Origin: Osmia lignaria lignaria
Taxonomy: Eukaryota > Arthropoda > Insecta > Hymenoptera > Megachilidae
Assembly (NCBI RefSeq): GCF_051020975.1
Contig: NW_027478170.1
Span: 1,178,001 to 1,242,000, forward strand
Length of the DNA stretch: 64,000 bases
Reading direction: 5' to 3'
The notes beneath the pieces are model-generated. The model made no database searches. It had not been told where the DNA came from and saw only the letters and a program-made list of their open reading frames with translations. The first letter of the stretch is position 1; every line of letters begins with the position of its first letter. The position numbers and the translations under genes were made by a program. Positions 1 through 13,790 of the stretch are shown here, one piece after another.

Positions 1-269
1 TTCTTCTTGTTGTTCTTCTTCTGCACAGCTAAGCTGGAAGTGGCATTTGCAGGTCGCAATAGTGCAGAGTTATCTCAAAGAAAGGGGCCACGGTGTTTCT
101 GTATCTCTATTATGTTGGTGCGGCTTCGGAACTTTTAAATATCTCGATATATCTCGAAAACTACGCTTCTGATCAAAAAATATCAGAGAACGTAAATTGT
201 AGGAAACATAATTCTCTACAAAAAAGGTCTCTTAACATTTTGCAATAGCTCGCTTCGTTTCCGAGATAT
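1..269. repeat. Partial satellite monomer at left edge
   Basis: This is the last 269 bases of a type-A monomer (tail CGAAAACTACGCTTC, then AAATTGTAGGAAACATA). It carries GCAGGTCGC in the body and TTTTGCAATAGC near its end. The same combination occurs 1,610 bases (five monomers) downstream, so the first 1.6 kb and the next 1.6 kb look like copies of one five-monomer block. The following monomer (270-591) begins TTAGCAG instead of TTGCAG. Confidence 0.95.
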
Positions 270-3200
270 TAGCAGATTTATCTCAAGGGAAGGGGCCTGA
301 CGGACATATTTCGAGATATTTCTTCTTCTTGTTGTTCTTCTTCTGCACAGCTAAGCTGGAAGTGGCATTTGCAGCTCGCAGTAGTGCAGAGTTATCTCAA
401 AGAAAGGGGCCACGGTGTTTCTGTATCTCTATTATGTTGGTGCGGCTTCGGAACTTTTAAATATCTTGATATATCTCGAGAACTACGCATCTGATCAAAA
501 AATATCATAGAACATAAAAAGTAGGAAACTTAATTCTCTACAAAAAAGGTCTCTTAACATTTTGCCATAGCTCGCTTCGTTTCCGAGATATTTGCAGATT
601 TATCTCAAGGGAAGGGGCCTGACGGACATATTTCGAGATATTTCTTCTTCTTGTTGTTCTTCTTCTGCACAGCTAAGCTGGAAGTGGCATTTGCAGCGCG
701 CAATAGTGCAGAGTTATCTCAAAGAAAGGGGCCACGGTGTTTCTGTATCTCTATTATGTTAGTGCGGCTTCGGAACTTTTAAATATCTTGATATATCTCG
801 AGAACTACGCATCTGGTCAAAAAATATCATAGAACATAAAAAGTAGGAATCCTAATTTTCTACAAAAAAGGTCTCTTAACATTTTGCCGTAGCTCGCTTC
901 GTTTCCGAGATATTTGCAGATTTATCTCAAGGGAAGGGGCCTGACGGACATATTTCCAGATATTTCTTCTTCTTGTTGTTCTTCTTCTGCACAGCTAAGC
1001 TGGAAGTGGCATTTGCAGCTCGCAATAGTGCAGAGTTATCTCAAAGAAAGGGGCCACGGTGTTTCTGTATCTCTATTATGTTGGTGCGGCTTCGGAACTT
1101 TTAAATATCTCGATATATCTCGAAAACTACGCTTCTGATCAAAAAATATCAGAGAACGTAAATTGTAGGAAACATAATTCTCTACAAAAAAGGTCTCTTA
1201 AGATTTTGCCATAGTTCGCTTCGTTTCCGAGATATTTGCAGATTTATCTCAAGGGAAGGGGCCTGACGGACATATTTCGAGATATTTCTTCTTCTTGTTG
1301 TTCTTCTTCTGCACAGCTAAGCTGGAAGTGGCATTTGCAGCTCGCAATAGTGCAGAGTTATCTCAAAGAAAGGGGCCACGGTGTTTCTGTATCTCTATTA
1401 TGTTGGTGCGGCTTCGGAACTTTTAAATATCTTGATATATCTCGAGAACTACGCATCTGATCAAAAAATATCGTAGAACATAAAAAGTAGGAAACTTAAT
1501 TCTCTACAAATAAGGTCTCTTAACATTTTGCCATAGCTCGCTTGGTTTCCGAGATATTTGCAGATTTATCTCAAGGGATGGGGCCTGAGGGACATATTTC
1601 GAGATATTTCTTCTTCTTGTTGTTCTTCTTCTGCACAGCTAAGCTGGAAGTGGCATTTGCAGGTCGCAATAGTGCAGAGTTATCTCAAAGAAAGGGGCCA
1701 CGGTGTTTCTGTATCTCTATTATGTTGGTGCGGCTTCGGAACTTTTAAATATCTCGATATATCTCGAAAACTACGCTTCTGATCAAAAAATATCAGAGAA
1801 CGTAAATTGTAGGAAACATAATTCTCTACAAAAAAGGTCTCTTAACATTTTGCAATAGCTCGCTTCGTTTCCGAGATATTTGCAGATTTATCTCAAGGGA
1901 AGGGGCCTGACGGACATATTTCGAGATATTTCTTCTTCTTGTTGTTCTTCTTCTGCACAGCTAAGCTGGAAGTGGCATTTGCAGCTCGCAGTAGTGCAGA
2001 GTTATCTCAAAGAAAGGGGCCACGGTGTTTCTGTATCTCTATTATGTTGGTGCGGCTTCGGAACTTTTAAATATCTTGATATATCTCGAGAACTACGCAT
2101 CTGATCAAAAAATATCATGGAACATAAAAAGTAGGAAACTTAATTCTCTACAAAAAAGGTCTCTTAACATTTTGCCATAGCTCGCTTCGTTTCCGAGATA
2201 TTTGCAGATTTATCTCAAGGGAAGGGGCCTGACGGACATATTTCGAGATATTTCTTCTTCTTGTTGTTCTTCTTCTGCACAGCTAAGCTGGAAGTGGCAT
2301 TTGCAGCTCGCAGTAGTGCAGAGTTATCTCAAAGAAAGGGGCCACGGTGTTTCTGTATCTCTATTATGTTGGTGCGGCTTCGGAACTTTTAAATATCTTG
2401 ATATATCTCGAGAACTACGCATCTGATCAAAAAATATCATAGAACATAAAAAGTAGGAAACTTAATTCTCTACAAAAAACGTCTCTTAACATTTTGCCAT
2501 AGCTCGCTTCGTTTCCGCGATATTTGCAGATTTATCTCAAGGGAAGGGGCCTGACGGACATATTTCGAGATATTTCTTCTTCTTGTTGTTCTTCTTCTGC
2601 ACAGCTAAGCTGGAAGTGGCATTTGCAGCTCGCAGTAGTGCAGACTTATCTCAAAGAAAGGGGCCACGGTGTTTCTGTATCTCTATTATGTTGGTGCGGC
2701 TTCGGAACTTTTAAATATCTTGATATATCTCGAGAACTACGCATCTGATCAAAAAATATCATAGAACATAAAAAGTAGGAAACTTAATTCTCTACAAAAA
2801 ACGTCTCTTAAGATTTTGCCATAGCTCGCTTCGTTTCCGCGATATTTGCAGATTTATCTCAAGGGAAGGGGCCTGACGGACATATTTCGAGATATTTCTT
2901 CTTGTTGTTGTTCTTCTTCTGCACAGCTAAGCTGGAAGTGGCATTTGCAGCGCGCAATAGTGCAGAGTTATCTCAAAGAAAGGGGCCACGGTGTTTCTGT
3001 ATCTCTATTATGTTAGTGCGGCTTCGGAACTTTTAAATATCTTGATATATCTCGAGAACTACGCATCTGTTCAAAAAATATCATAGAACATAAAAAGTAG
3101 GAATCCTAATTTTCTACAAAAAAGGTCTCTTAACATTTTGCCGTAGCTCGCTTCGTTTCCGAGATATTTGCAGATTTATCTCAAGGGAAGGGGCCTGACG

Positions 3201-3489
3201 GACATATTTCCAGATATTTCTTCTTCTTGTTGTTCTCCTTCTGCACAGCTAAACTGGAAGTGGCATTTCCAACTCGCAATAGTGCAGAGTTATCCCAAAG
3301 AAAGGGGCCACGATGTTTCTGTATCTCTATTATGTTGGTGCGGCTTCGGAACTTTTAAATATCTCGATATATCTCGAAAACTACGCATCTGATCAAAAAA
3401 TATCATAGAACATAAAAAGTAGGAAACTTAATTCTCTACAAAAAAGGTCTCTTAACATTTTCCCATAGCTGGCATCGTTTCCGAGATAT

Positions 3490-3810
3490 TTGCAGACTTA
3501 GCTCAAGGGAAGGGGCCTGACGACATATTCCGAGATATTTCTTCTTCTTGTTGTTCCTCTTCTGCACAGCTAAGCTGGAAGTGGCATTTGCAGGTCGCAA
3601 TAGTGCAGAGTTATCTCAAAGAAAGGGGCCACGGTGTTTCTGTATCTCTATTATGTTGGTGCGGCTTCGGAACTTTTAAATATCTCGATATATCTCGAAA
3701 ACTACGCTTCTGATCAAAAAATATCAGAGAACGTAAATTGTAGGAAACATAATTCTCTACAAAAAAGGTCTCTTAACATTTTGCCATAGCTCGCTTGGTT
3801 TCCGAGATAT
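3490..3810. repeat. 321-bp variant monomer, class 1, copy 1
   Basis: This unit lacks one G in GACGGACAT (reads GACGACATATTCCGAG) and is preceded by the private block TTCCCATAGCTGGCATCG. Direct-repeat copy 1 reads GCAGACTTAGCTCAAG. The same combined haplotype occurs at 7,031 and, with GCAGATTTAGCTC, at 13,470. It is a clear marker of shared descent among these three monomers. Confidence 0.95.
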
Positions 3811-6386
3811 TTGCAGATTTATCTCAAGGGAAGGGGCCTGACGGACATATTTCGAGATATTTCTTGTTCTTGTTGTTCTTCTTCTGCACAGCTAAGCTGG
3901 AAGTGGCATTTGCAGCTCGCAATAGTGCAGAGTTATCTCAAAGAAAGGGGCCACGGTGTTTCTGTATCTCTATTATGTTGGTGCGGCTTCGGAACTTTTA
4001 AATATCTTGATATATCTCGAGAACTACGCATCTGATCAAAAAATATCATAGAACATAAAAAGTAGGAAACTTAATTCTCTACAAAAAAGGTCTCTTAACA
4101 TTTTGCCATAGCTCGCTTCGTTTCCGCGATATTTGCAGATTTATCTCAAGGGAAGGGGCCTGACGGACATATTTCGAGATATTTCTTCTTGTTGTTGTTC
4201 TTCTTCTGCACAGCTAAGCTGGAAGTGGCATTTGCAGCGCGCAATAGTGCAGAGTTATCTCAAAGAAAGGGGCCACGGTGTTTCTGTATCTCTATTATGT
4301 TAGTGCGGCTTCGGAACTTTTAAATATCTTGATATATCTCGAGAACTACGCATCTGTTCAAAAAATATCATAGAACATAAAAAGTAGGAATCCTAATTTT
4401 CTACAAAAAAGGTCTCTTAACATTTTGCCGTAGCTCGCTTCGTTTCCGAGATATTTGCAGATATATCTCAAGGGAAGGGGCCTGACGGACATATTTCCAG
4501 ATATTTCTTCTTCTTGTTGTTCTTCTTCTGTACAGCTAAGCTGGAAGTGGCATCTGCAGCTCGCAATAGTGCAGAGTTATCTCAAAGAAAGGGGCCACGG
4601 TGTTTCTGTATCTCTATTATGTTGGTGCGGCTTCGGAACTTTTAAATATCTTGATATATCTCGAGAACTACGCATCTGATCAAAAAATATCATAGAACAT
4701 AAAAAGTAGGAAACTTAATTCTCTACAAAAAAGGTCTCTTAACGTTTTGCAATAGCTCGCTTCGTTTCCGAGATATTTGCAGATTTATCTCAAGGGAAGG
4801 GTCCTGACGGACATATTTCGAGATATTTCTTCTTCTTGTTGTTCTTCTTCTGCACAGCTAAACTGGAAGTGGCATTTCCAACTAGCAATAGTGCAGAGTT
4901 ATCCCAAAGAAAGGGGCCACGATGTTTCTGTATCTCTATTATGTTGGTGCGGCTTCGGAACTTTTAAATATCTCGATATATCTCGAAAACTACGCATCTG
5001 ATCAAAAAATATCATAGAACATAAAAAGTAGGAAACTTAATTCTCTACAAAAAAGGTCTCTTAACGTTTTGCAATAGCTCGCTTCGTTTCCGAGATATTT
5101 GCAGATTTATCTCAAGGGAAGGGTCCTGACGGACATATTTCGAGATATTTCTTCTTCTTGTTGTTCTTCTTCTGCACAGCTAAACTGGAAGTGGCATTTC
5201 CAGCTCGCAATAGTGCAGAGTTATCCCAAAGAAAGGGGCCACGGTGTTTCCGTATCTCTATTATGTTGGTGCGGCTTCGGAACTTTTAAATATCTCGATA
5301 TATCTCGAAAACTACGCTTCTGATCAAAAAATATCATAGAACATAAAAAGTAGGAAACCTAATTCTCTACAAAAAATGTCTCTTACCGTTTTGCAATAGC
5401 TCGCTTCGTTTCCGAGATATTTGCAGATTTATCTCAAGGGAAGGGTCCTGACGGACATATTTCGAGATATTTCTTGTTCTTGTTGTTCTTCTTCTGCACA
5501 GCTAAGCTGGAAGTGGCATTTGCAGCTCGCAATAGTGCAGAGTTATCTCAAAGAAAAGGGCCACGGTGTTTCTGTATCTCTATTATGTTGGTGCGGCTTG
5601 GGAACTTTTAAATATCTTGATATATCTCGAGAACTACGCATCTGATCAAAAAATATCGTAGAACATAAAAAGTAGGAAACTTAATTCTCTACAAATAAGC
5701 TCTCTTAACATTTTGCCATAGCTCGCTTGGTTTCCGAGATATTTGCAGATTTATCTCAAGGGAAGGGGCCTGACGGACATATTTCCAGATATTTCTTCTT
5801 CTTGTTGTTCTTCTTCTGCACAGCTAAGCTGGAAGTGGCATTTGCAGCTCGCAATAGTGCAGAGTTATCTCAAAGAAAGGGCCCACGGTGTTTCTGTATC
5901 TGTATTATGTTGGTGCGGCTTCGGAACTTTTAAATATCTTGATATATCTCGAGAACTACGCATCTGATCAAAAAATATCATAGAACATAAAAAGTAGGAA
6001 ACCTAATTTTCTACAAAAAAGGTCGCTTAACATTTTGCCGTAGCTCGCTTCGTTTCCGAGATATTTGCAGATTTATCTCAAGGGAAGGGGCCTGACGGAC
6101 ATATTTCGAAATATTTCTTATTCTTGTTGTTCTTCTTCTGCACAGCTAAGCTGGAAGTGGCATTTGCAGCTCGCAATAGTGCAGAGTTATCTCAAAGAAA
6201 GGGGCCACGGTGTTTCTGTACCTCTATTATGTTGGTGCAGCTTCGGAGCTTTTAAATATCTTGATATATCTCGAGAACTACGCATCTGATCAAAAAATAT
6301 CATAGAACATAAAAAGTAGGAAACTTAATTCTCTACAAAAAAGGTCTCTTAACGTTTTGCAATAGCTCGCTTCGTTTCCGAGATAT
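3811..6386. repeat. Eight-monomer block, copy 1 (3,863-bp periodicity)
   Basis: The order of variant monomers here recurs 3,863 bases downstream (twelve monomers minus one base). Shared markers in order: TTCTTGTTCTTG with a CTTGG start region; CCGCGATATT with CTTGTTGTTGTTC; CTGTACAGC with GGCATCTGC; AAGGGTCCTGACG with AAACTGG; AAAAGGGCC with GGCTTGGGAAC; TATCTGTATTATG; and GAAATATTTCTTATTC with GCAGCTTCGGAGC. One monomer (4,777) does not match its counterpart (8,640), so the copies have since been edited. Inside copy 1, 5,099-5,742 is also nearly repeated at 6,387-7,030. Confidence 0.85.
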
Positions 6387-7030
6387 TTGCAGATTTATCT
6401 CAAGGGAAGGGTCCTGACGGACATATTTCGAGATATTTCTTCTTCTTGTTGTTCTTCTTCTGCACAGCTAAACTGGAAGTGGTATTTCCAGCTCGCAATA
6501 GTGCAGAGTTATCCCAAAGAAAGGGGCCACGGTGTTTCCGTATCTCTATTATGTTGGTGCGGCTTCGGAACTTTTAAATATCTCGATATATCTCGAAAAC
6601 TACGCTTCTGATCAAAAAATATCATAGAACATAAAAAGTAGGAAACTTAATTCTCTACAAAAAAGGTCTCTTAACGTTTTGCAATAGCTCGCTTCGTTTC
6701 CGAGATATTTGCAGATTTATCTCAAGGGAAGGGTCCTGACGGACATATTTCGAGATATTTCTTGTTCTTGTTGTTCTTCTTCTGCACAGCTAAGCTGGAA
6801 GTGGCATTTGCAGCTCGCAATAGTGCAGAGTTATCTCAAAGAAAAGGGCCACGGTGTTTCTGTATCTCTATTATGTTGGTGCGGCTTGGGAACTTTTAAA
6901 TATCTTGATATATCTCGAGAACTACGCATCTGATCAAAAAATATCGTAGAACATAAAAAGTAGGAAACTTAATTCTCTACAAATAAGGTCTCTTAACATT
7001 TTCCCATAGCTGGCATCGTTTCCGAGATAT

Positions 7031-7351
7031 TTGCAGACTTAGCTCAAGGGAAGGGGCCTGACGACATATTCCGAGATATTTCTTCTTCTTGTTGTTCCTC
7101 TTCTGCACAGCTAAGCTGGAAGTGGCATTTGCAGGTCGCAATAGTGCAGAGTTATCACAAAGAAAGGGGCCACGGTGTTTCTGTATCTCTATTATGTTGG
7201 TGCGGCTTCGGAACTTTTAAATATCTCGATATATCTCGAAAACTACGCTTCTGATCAAAAAATATCAGAGAACGTAAATTGTAGGAAACATAATTCTCTA
7301 CAAAAAAGGTCTCTTAACATTTTGCCATAGCTCGCTTCGTTTCCGAGATAT
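7031..7351. repeat. 321-bp variant monomer, class 1, copy 2
   Basis: It has the same one-base deletion (GACGACATATTCCGAG), the same preceding TTCCCATAGCTGGCATCG and the same GACTTAGCTC as the 3,490 copy. It differs from that copy at TATCACAAAG in direct-repeat copy 2. It lies 3,541 bases (eleven monomers) after the first copy. Confidence 0.95.
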
Positions 7352-7673
7352 TTGCAGATTTATCTCAAGGGAAGGGGCCTGACGGACATATTTCGAGATA
7401 TTTCTTGTTCTTGTTGTTCTTCTTCTGCACAGCTAAGCTGGAAGTGGCATTTGCAGGTCGCAATAGTGCAGAGTTATCTCAAAGAAAGGGGCCACGGTGT
7501 TTCTGTACCTCTATTATGTTGGTGCGGCTTCGGAACTTTTAAATATCTCGATATATCTCGAAAACTACGCTTCTGATCAAAAAATATCAGAGAACGTAAA
7601 TTGTAGGAAACATAATTCTCTACAAAAAAGGTCTCTTAACATTTTGCCATAGCTCGCTTGGTTTCCGAGATAT

Positions 7674-10249
7674 TTGCAGATTTATCTCAAGGGAAGGGGC
7701 CTGACGGACATATTTCGAGATATTTCTTGTTCTTGTTGTTCTTCTTCTGCACAGCTAAGCTGGAAGTGGCATTTGCAGCTCGCAATAGTGCAGAGTTATC
7801 TCAAAGAAAGGGGCCACGGTGTTTCTGTATCTCTATTATGTTGGTGCGGCTTCGGAACTTTTAAATATCTTGATATATCTCGAGAACTACGCATCTGATC
7901 AAAAAATATCATAGAACATAAAAAGTAGGAAACTTAATTCTCTACAAAAAAGGTGTCTTAACATTTTGCCATAGCTCGCTTCGTTTCCGCGATATTTGCA
8001 GATTTATCTCAAGGGAAGGGGCCTGACGGACATATTTCGAGATATTTCTTCTTGTTGTTGTTCTTCTTCTGCACAACTAAGCTGGAAGTGGCATTTGCAG
8101 CGCGCAATAGTGCAGAGTTATCTCAAAGAAAGGGGCCACGGTGTTTCTGTATCTCTATTATGTTAGTGCGGCTTCGGAACTTTTAAATATCTTGATATAT
8201 CTCGAGAACTACGCATCTGTTCAAAAAATATCATAGAACATAAAAAGTAGGAATCCTAATTTTCTACAAAAAAGGTCTCTTAACATTTTGCCGTAGCTCG
8301 CTTCGTTTCCGAGATATTTGCAGATTTATCTCAAGGGAAGGGGCCTGACGGACATATTTCCAGATATTTCTTCTTCTTGTTGTTCTTCTTCTGTACAGCT
8401 AAGCTGGAAGTGGCATCTGCAGCTCGCAATAGTGCAGAGTTATCTCAAAGAAAGGGGCCACGGTGTTTCTGTATCTCTATTATGTTGGTGCGGCTTCGGA
8501 ACTTTTAAATATCTTGATATATCTCGAGAACTACGCATCTGATCAAAAAATATCATACAACATAAAAAGTAGGAAACTTAATTCTCTACAAAAAAGGTCT
8601 CCTAACGTTTTGCAATAGCTCGCTTGGTTTCCGAGATATTTGCAGATTTATCTCAAGGGAAGGGGCCTGACGGACATATTTCCAGATATTTCTTCTTCTT
8701 GTTGTTCTTCTTCTGCACAGCTAAGCTGGAAGTGGCATTTGCAGCTCGCAATAGTGCAGAGTTATCTCAAAGAAAGGGGCCACGGTGTTTCTGTACCTCT
8801 ATTATGTTGGTGCAGCTTCGGAGCTTTTAAATATCTTGATATATCTCGAGAACTACGCATCTGATCAAAAAATATCATAGAACATAAAAAGTAGGAAACT
8901 TAATTCTCTACAAAAAAGGTCTCTTAACGTTTTGCAATAGCTCGCTTCGTTTCCGAGATATTTGCAGATTTATCTCAAGGGAAGGGTCCTGACGGACATA
9001 TTTCGAGATATTTCTTCTTCTTGTTGTTCTTCTTCTGCACAGCTAAACTGGAAGTGGCATTTCCAGCTCGCAATAGTGCAGAGTTATCCCAAAGAAAGGG
9101 GCCACGGTGTTTCCGTATCTCTATTATGTTGGTGCGGCTTCGGAACTTTTAAATATCTCGATATATCTCGAAAACTACGCTTCTGATCAAAAAATATCAT
9201 AGAACATAAAAAGTAGGAAACTTAATTCTCTACAAAAAATGTCTCTTAACGTTTTGCAATAGCTCGCTTCGTTTCCGAGATATTTGCAGATTTATCTCAA
9301 GGGAAGGGTCCTGACGGACATATTTCGAGATATTTCTTGTTCTTGTTGTTCTTCTTCTGCACAGCTAAGCTGGAAGTGGCATTTGCAGCTCGCCATAGTG
9401 CAGAGTTATCTCAAAGAAAAGGGCCACGGTGTTTCTGTATCTCTATTATGTTGGTGCGGCTTGGGAACTTTTAAATATCTTGATATATCTCGAGAACTAC
9501 GCATCTGATCAAAAAATATCGTAGAACATAAAAAGTAGGAAACTTAATTCTCTACAAATAAGGTCTCTTAACATTTTGCCATAGCTCGCTTGGTTTCCGA
9601 GATATTTGCAGATTTATCTCAAGGGAAGGGGCCTGACGGACATATTTCCAGATATTTCTTCTTCTTGTTGTTCTTCTTCTGCACAGCTAAGCTGGAAGTG
9701 GCATTTGCAGCTCGCAATAGTGCAGAGTTATCTCAAAGAAAGGGTCCACGGTGTTTCTGTATCTGTATTATGTTGGTGCGGCTTCGGAACTTTTAAATAT
9801 CTTGATATATCTCGAGAACTACGCATCTGATCAAAAAATATCATAGAACATAAAAAGTAGGAAACCTAATTTTCTACAAAAAAGGTCGCTTAACATTTTG
9901 CCGTAGCTCGCTTCGTTTCCGAGATATTTGCAGATTTATCTCAAGGGAAGGGGCCTGACGGACATATTTCGAAATATTTCTTATTCTTGTTGTTCTTCTT
10001 CTGCACAGCTAAGCTGGAAGTGGCATTTGCAGCTCGCAATAGTGCAGAGTTATCTCAAAGAAAGGGGCCACGGTGTTTCTGTACCTCTATTATGTTGGTG
10101 CAGCTTCGGAGCTTTTAAATATCTTGATATATCTCGAGAACTACGCATCTGATCAAAAAATATCATAGAACATAAAAAGTAGGAAACTTAATTCTCTACA
10201 AAAAAGGTCTCTTAACGTTTTGCAATAGCTCGCTTCGTTTCCGAGATAT
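7674..10249. repeat. Eight-monomer block, copy 2 (3,863-bp periodicity)
   Basis: This is the second occurrence of the block at 3,811-6,386. Seven of eight monomers match in order by their private variants. The exception, 8,640, carries a body like the GCAGCTTCGGAGC subtype (6,065 and 9,928) and a FPDIS-type 5' part (TTTCCAGATATT). It may result from local conversion. The monomer after the block (10,250) has GAGGTATTTC and TTCTGCTTCTGC not seen at the equivalent place in copy 1, marking the end of the match. Confidence 0.85.
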
Positions 10250-10571
10250 TTGCAGATTTATCTCAAGGGAAGGGTCCTGACGGACATATTTCGAGGTATT
10301 TCTTGTTCTTGTTGTTCTGCTTCTGCACAGCTAAGCTGGAAGTGGCATTTGCAGCTCGCAATAGTGCAGAGTTATCTCAAAGAAAAGGGCCACGGTGTTT
10401 CTGTATCTCTATTATGTTGGTGCGGCTTGGGAACTTTTAAATATCTTGATATATCTCGAGAACTACGCATCTGATCAAAAAATATCGTAGAACATAAAAA
10501 GTAGGAAACTTAATTCTCTACAAATAAGGTCTCTTAACATTTTGCCATAGCTCGCTTCGTTTCCGAGATAT

Positions 10572-13469
10572 TTGCAGATTTATCTCAAGGGAAGGGGCCT
10601 GACGGACATATTTCGAGGTATTTCTTCTTCTTGTTGTTCTTCTTCTGCACAGCTAAGCTGGAAGTGGCATTTGCAGCGCGCAATAGTGCAGAGTTATCTC
10701 AAAGAAAGGGGCCACGGTGTTTCTGTATCTCTATTATGTTGGTGCGGCTTCGGAACTTTTAAATATCTTGATATATCTCGAGAACTACGCATCTGATCAA
10801 AAAATATCGTAGAACATAAAAAGTAGGAAACTTAATTCTCTACAAATAAGGTCTCTTAACATTTTGCCATAGCTCGCTTGGTTTCCGAGATATTTGCAGA
10901 TTTATCTCAAGGGAAGGGGCCTGACGGACATATTTCCAGATATTTCTTCTTCTTGTTGTTCTTCTTCTGCACAGCTAAGCTGGAAGTGGCATTTGCAGCT
11001 CGCAATAGTGCAGAGTTATCTCAAAGAAAGGGGCCACGGTGTTTCTGTATCTGTATTATGTTGGTGCGGCTTCGGAACTTTTAAATATCTTGATATATCT
11101 CGAGAACTACGCATCTGATCAAAAAATATCATAGAACATAAAAAGTAGGAAACCTAATTTTCTACAAAAAAGGTCGCTTAACATTTTGCCGTAGCTCGCT
11201 TCGTTTCCGAGATATTTGCAGATTTATCTCAAGGGAAGGGGCCTGACGGACATATTTCGAAATATTTCTTATTCTTGATGTTCTTCTTCTGCACAGCTAA
11301 GCTGGAAGTGGCATTTGCAGCTCGCAATAGTGCAGAGTTATCTCAAAGAAAGGGGCCACGGTGTTTCTGTACCTCTATTATGTTGGTGCAGCTTCGGAGC
11401 TTTTAAATATCTTGATATATCTCGAGAACTACGCATCTGATCAAAAAATATCATAGAACATAAAAAGTAGGAAACTTAATTCTCTACAAAAAAGGTCTCT
11501 TAACGTTTTGCAATAGCTCGCTTCGTTTCCGAGATATTTGCAGATTTATCTCAAGGGAAGGGTCCTGACGGACATATTTCGAGATATTTCTTGTTCTTGT
11601 TGTTCTTCTTCTGCACAGCTAAGCTGGAAGTGGCATTTGCAGCTCGCAATAGTGCAGAGTTATCTCAAAGAAAAGGGCCACGGTGTTTCTGTATCTCTAT
11701 TATGTTGGTGCGGCTTGGGAAGTTTTAAATATCTTGATATATCTCGAGAACTACGCATCTGATCAAAAAATATCGTAGAACATAAAAAGTAGGAAACTTA
11801 ATTCTCTACAAATAAGGTCTCTTAACATTTTGCCATAGCTCGCTTGGTTTCCGAGATATTTGCAGATTTATCTCAAGGGAAGGGGCCTGAGGGACATATT
11901 TCGAGATATTTCTTCTTCTTGTTGTTCTTCTTCTGCACAGCTAAGCTGGAAGTGGCATTTGCAGCTCGCAATAGTGCAGAGTTACCTCAAAGAAAGGGGC
12001 CACGGTGTTTCTGTATCTCTATTATGTTGGTGCCGCTTCGGAACTTTTAAATATCTGGATATATCTCGAGAACTACGCATCTGATCAAAAAATATCATAG
12101 AACATAAAAAGTAGGAAACTTAATTCTCTACAAAAAAGGTCTCTTAACATTTTGCCATAGCTCGCTTCGTTTCCGAGATATTTGCAGATTTATCTCAAGG
12201 GAAGGGGCCTGACGGACATATTTCGAGATATTTCTTCTTCTTGTTGTTCCTCTTCTGCACAGCTAAGCTGGAAGTGGAATTTGCAGCTCGCAGTAGTGCA
12301 GAGTTATCTCAAAGAAAGGAGCCACGGTGTTTCTGTATCTCTATTATGTTGGTGCGGCTTCGGAACTTTTAAATATCTTGCTATATCTCGAGAACTACGC
12401 ATCTGATCAAAAAATATCATAGAACACAAAAAGTAGGAAACTTAATTCTCTACAAAAAAGGTCTCTTAACATTTTGCCATAGCTCGCTTCGTTTCCGAGA
12501 TATTTGCAGATTTATCTCAAGGGAAGGGGCCTGACGGACATATTTCGAGATATTTCTTCTTCTTGTTGTTCTTCTTCTGCACAGCTAAGCTGGAAGTGGC
12601 ATTTGCAGCGCGCAATAGTGCAGAGTTATCTCAAAGAAAGGGGCCACGGTGTTTCTGTATCTCTATTATGTTGGTGCGGCTTCGGAACTTTTAAATATCT
12701 TGATATATCTCGAGAACTACGCATCTGATCAAAAAATATCGTAGAACATAAAAAGTAGGAAACTTAATTCTCTACAAATAAGGTCTCTGAACATTTTGCC
12801 ATAGCTCGCTTGGTTTCCGAGATATTTGCAGATTTATCTCAAGGGAAGGGGCCTGACGGACATATTTCCAGATATTTCTTCTTCTTGTTGTTCTTCTTCT
12901 GCACAGCTAAGCTGGAAGTGGCATTTGCAGCTCGCAATAGTGCAGAGTTATCTCAAAGAAAGGGGCCACGGTGTTTCTGTATCTGTATTATGTTGGTGCG
13001 GCTTCGGAACTTTTAAATATCTTGATATATCTCGAGAACTACGCATCTGATCAAAAAATATCATAGAACATAAAAAGTAGGAAACCTAATTTTCTACAAA
13101 AAAGGTCGCTTAACATTTTGCCGTAGCTCGCTTCGTTTCCGAGATATTTGCAGATTTATCTCAAGGGAAGGGGCCTGACGGACATATTTCGAAATATTTC
13201 TTATTCTTGTTGTTCTTCTTCTGCACAGCTAAGCTGGAAGTGGCATTTGCAGCTCGCAATAGTGCAGAGTTATCTAAAAGAAAGGGGCCACGATGTTTCT
13301 GTATCTCTATTATGTTGGTGCGGCTTCGGAACTTTTAAATATCTCGATATATCTCGAAAACTACGCATCTGATCAAAAAATATCATAGAACATAAAAAGT
13401 AGCAAACTTAATTCTCTACAAAAAAGGTCTCTTAACATTTTCCCATAGCTGGCATCGTTTCCGAGATAT
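10572..13469. repeat. Nine monomers with a 1,932-bp (six-monomer) repeat
   Basis: The trio at 10,572, 10,894 and 11,216 recurs at 12,504, 12,826 and (5' part only) 13,148. Markers are GCAGCGCGCAATAG, then CTTGGTTTCC with TTTCCAGAT and TATCTGTATT, then GGTCGCTTAAC, GCCGTAGC and GAAATATTTCTTATTC. The third monomer changes lineage part-way: 13,148 ends with GGCCACGATG and a CGAAAAC tail, unlike 11,216. The 11,216 unit has CTTGATGTTC, which breaks the 74-codon frame. Confidence 0.8.
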
Positions 13470-13790
13470 TTGCAGATTTAGCTCAAGGGAAGGGGCCTGA
13501 CGACATATTCCGAGATATTTCTTCTTCTTGTTGTTCCTCTTCTGCACAGCTAAGCTGGAAGTGGCATTTGCAGGTCGCAATAGTGCAGAGTTATCTCAAA
13601 GAAAGGGGCCACGGTGTTTCTGTATCTCTATTATGTTGGTGCGGCTTCGGAACTTTTAAATATCTCGATATATCTCGAAAACTACGCTTCTGATCAAAAA
13701 ATATCAGAGAACCTAAATTGTAGGAAACATAATTCTCTACAAAAAAGGTCTCTTAACATTTTGCCATAGCTCGCTTCGTTTCCGAGATAT
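13470..13790. repeat. 321-bp variant monomer, class 1, copy 3
   Basis: It shares the GACGACATATTCCGAG deletion and TTCCCATAGCTGGCATCG with the units at 3,490 and 7,031. It retains GATTTAGCTC and has AACCTAAATTG in the tail, so it is a slightly different branch of the same lineage. Confidence 0.95.

Noticed and set aside
914..1138. Recurrent 74-residue + strand open frame (residues beginning MQIYLKGRGL) as a tandem gene family
   Set aside because: It starts with TTG, not ATG. The unit is 322 bp, not a multiple of three, so no read-through protein forms. 30 of 198 copies are broken by stops (AGTTAGCTC, ATGTTAGTG, CTTGATG) or start loss (TTCCAG). Common variants are non-synonymous, and there is no recognisable domain.
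3795..4001. 68-codon + strand frames starting at TTGGTTTCC or GTG/TTG variants
   Set aside because: They overlap the 74-codon stretch in another frame and depend on the CTTGGTTTCC variant in a minority of monomers.
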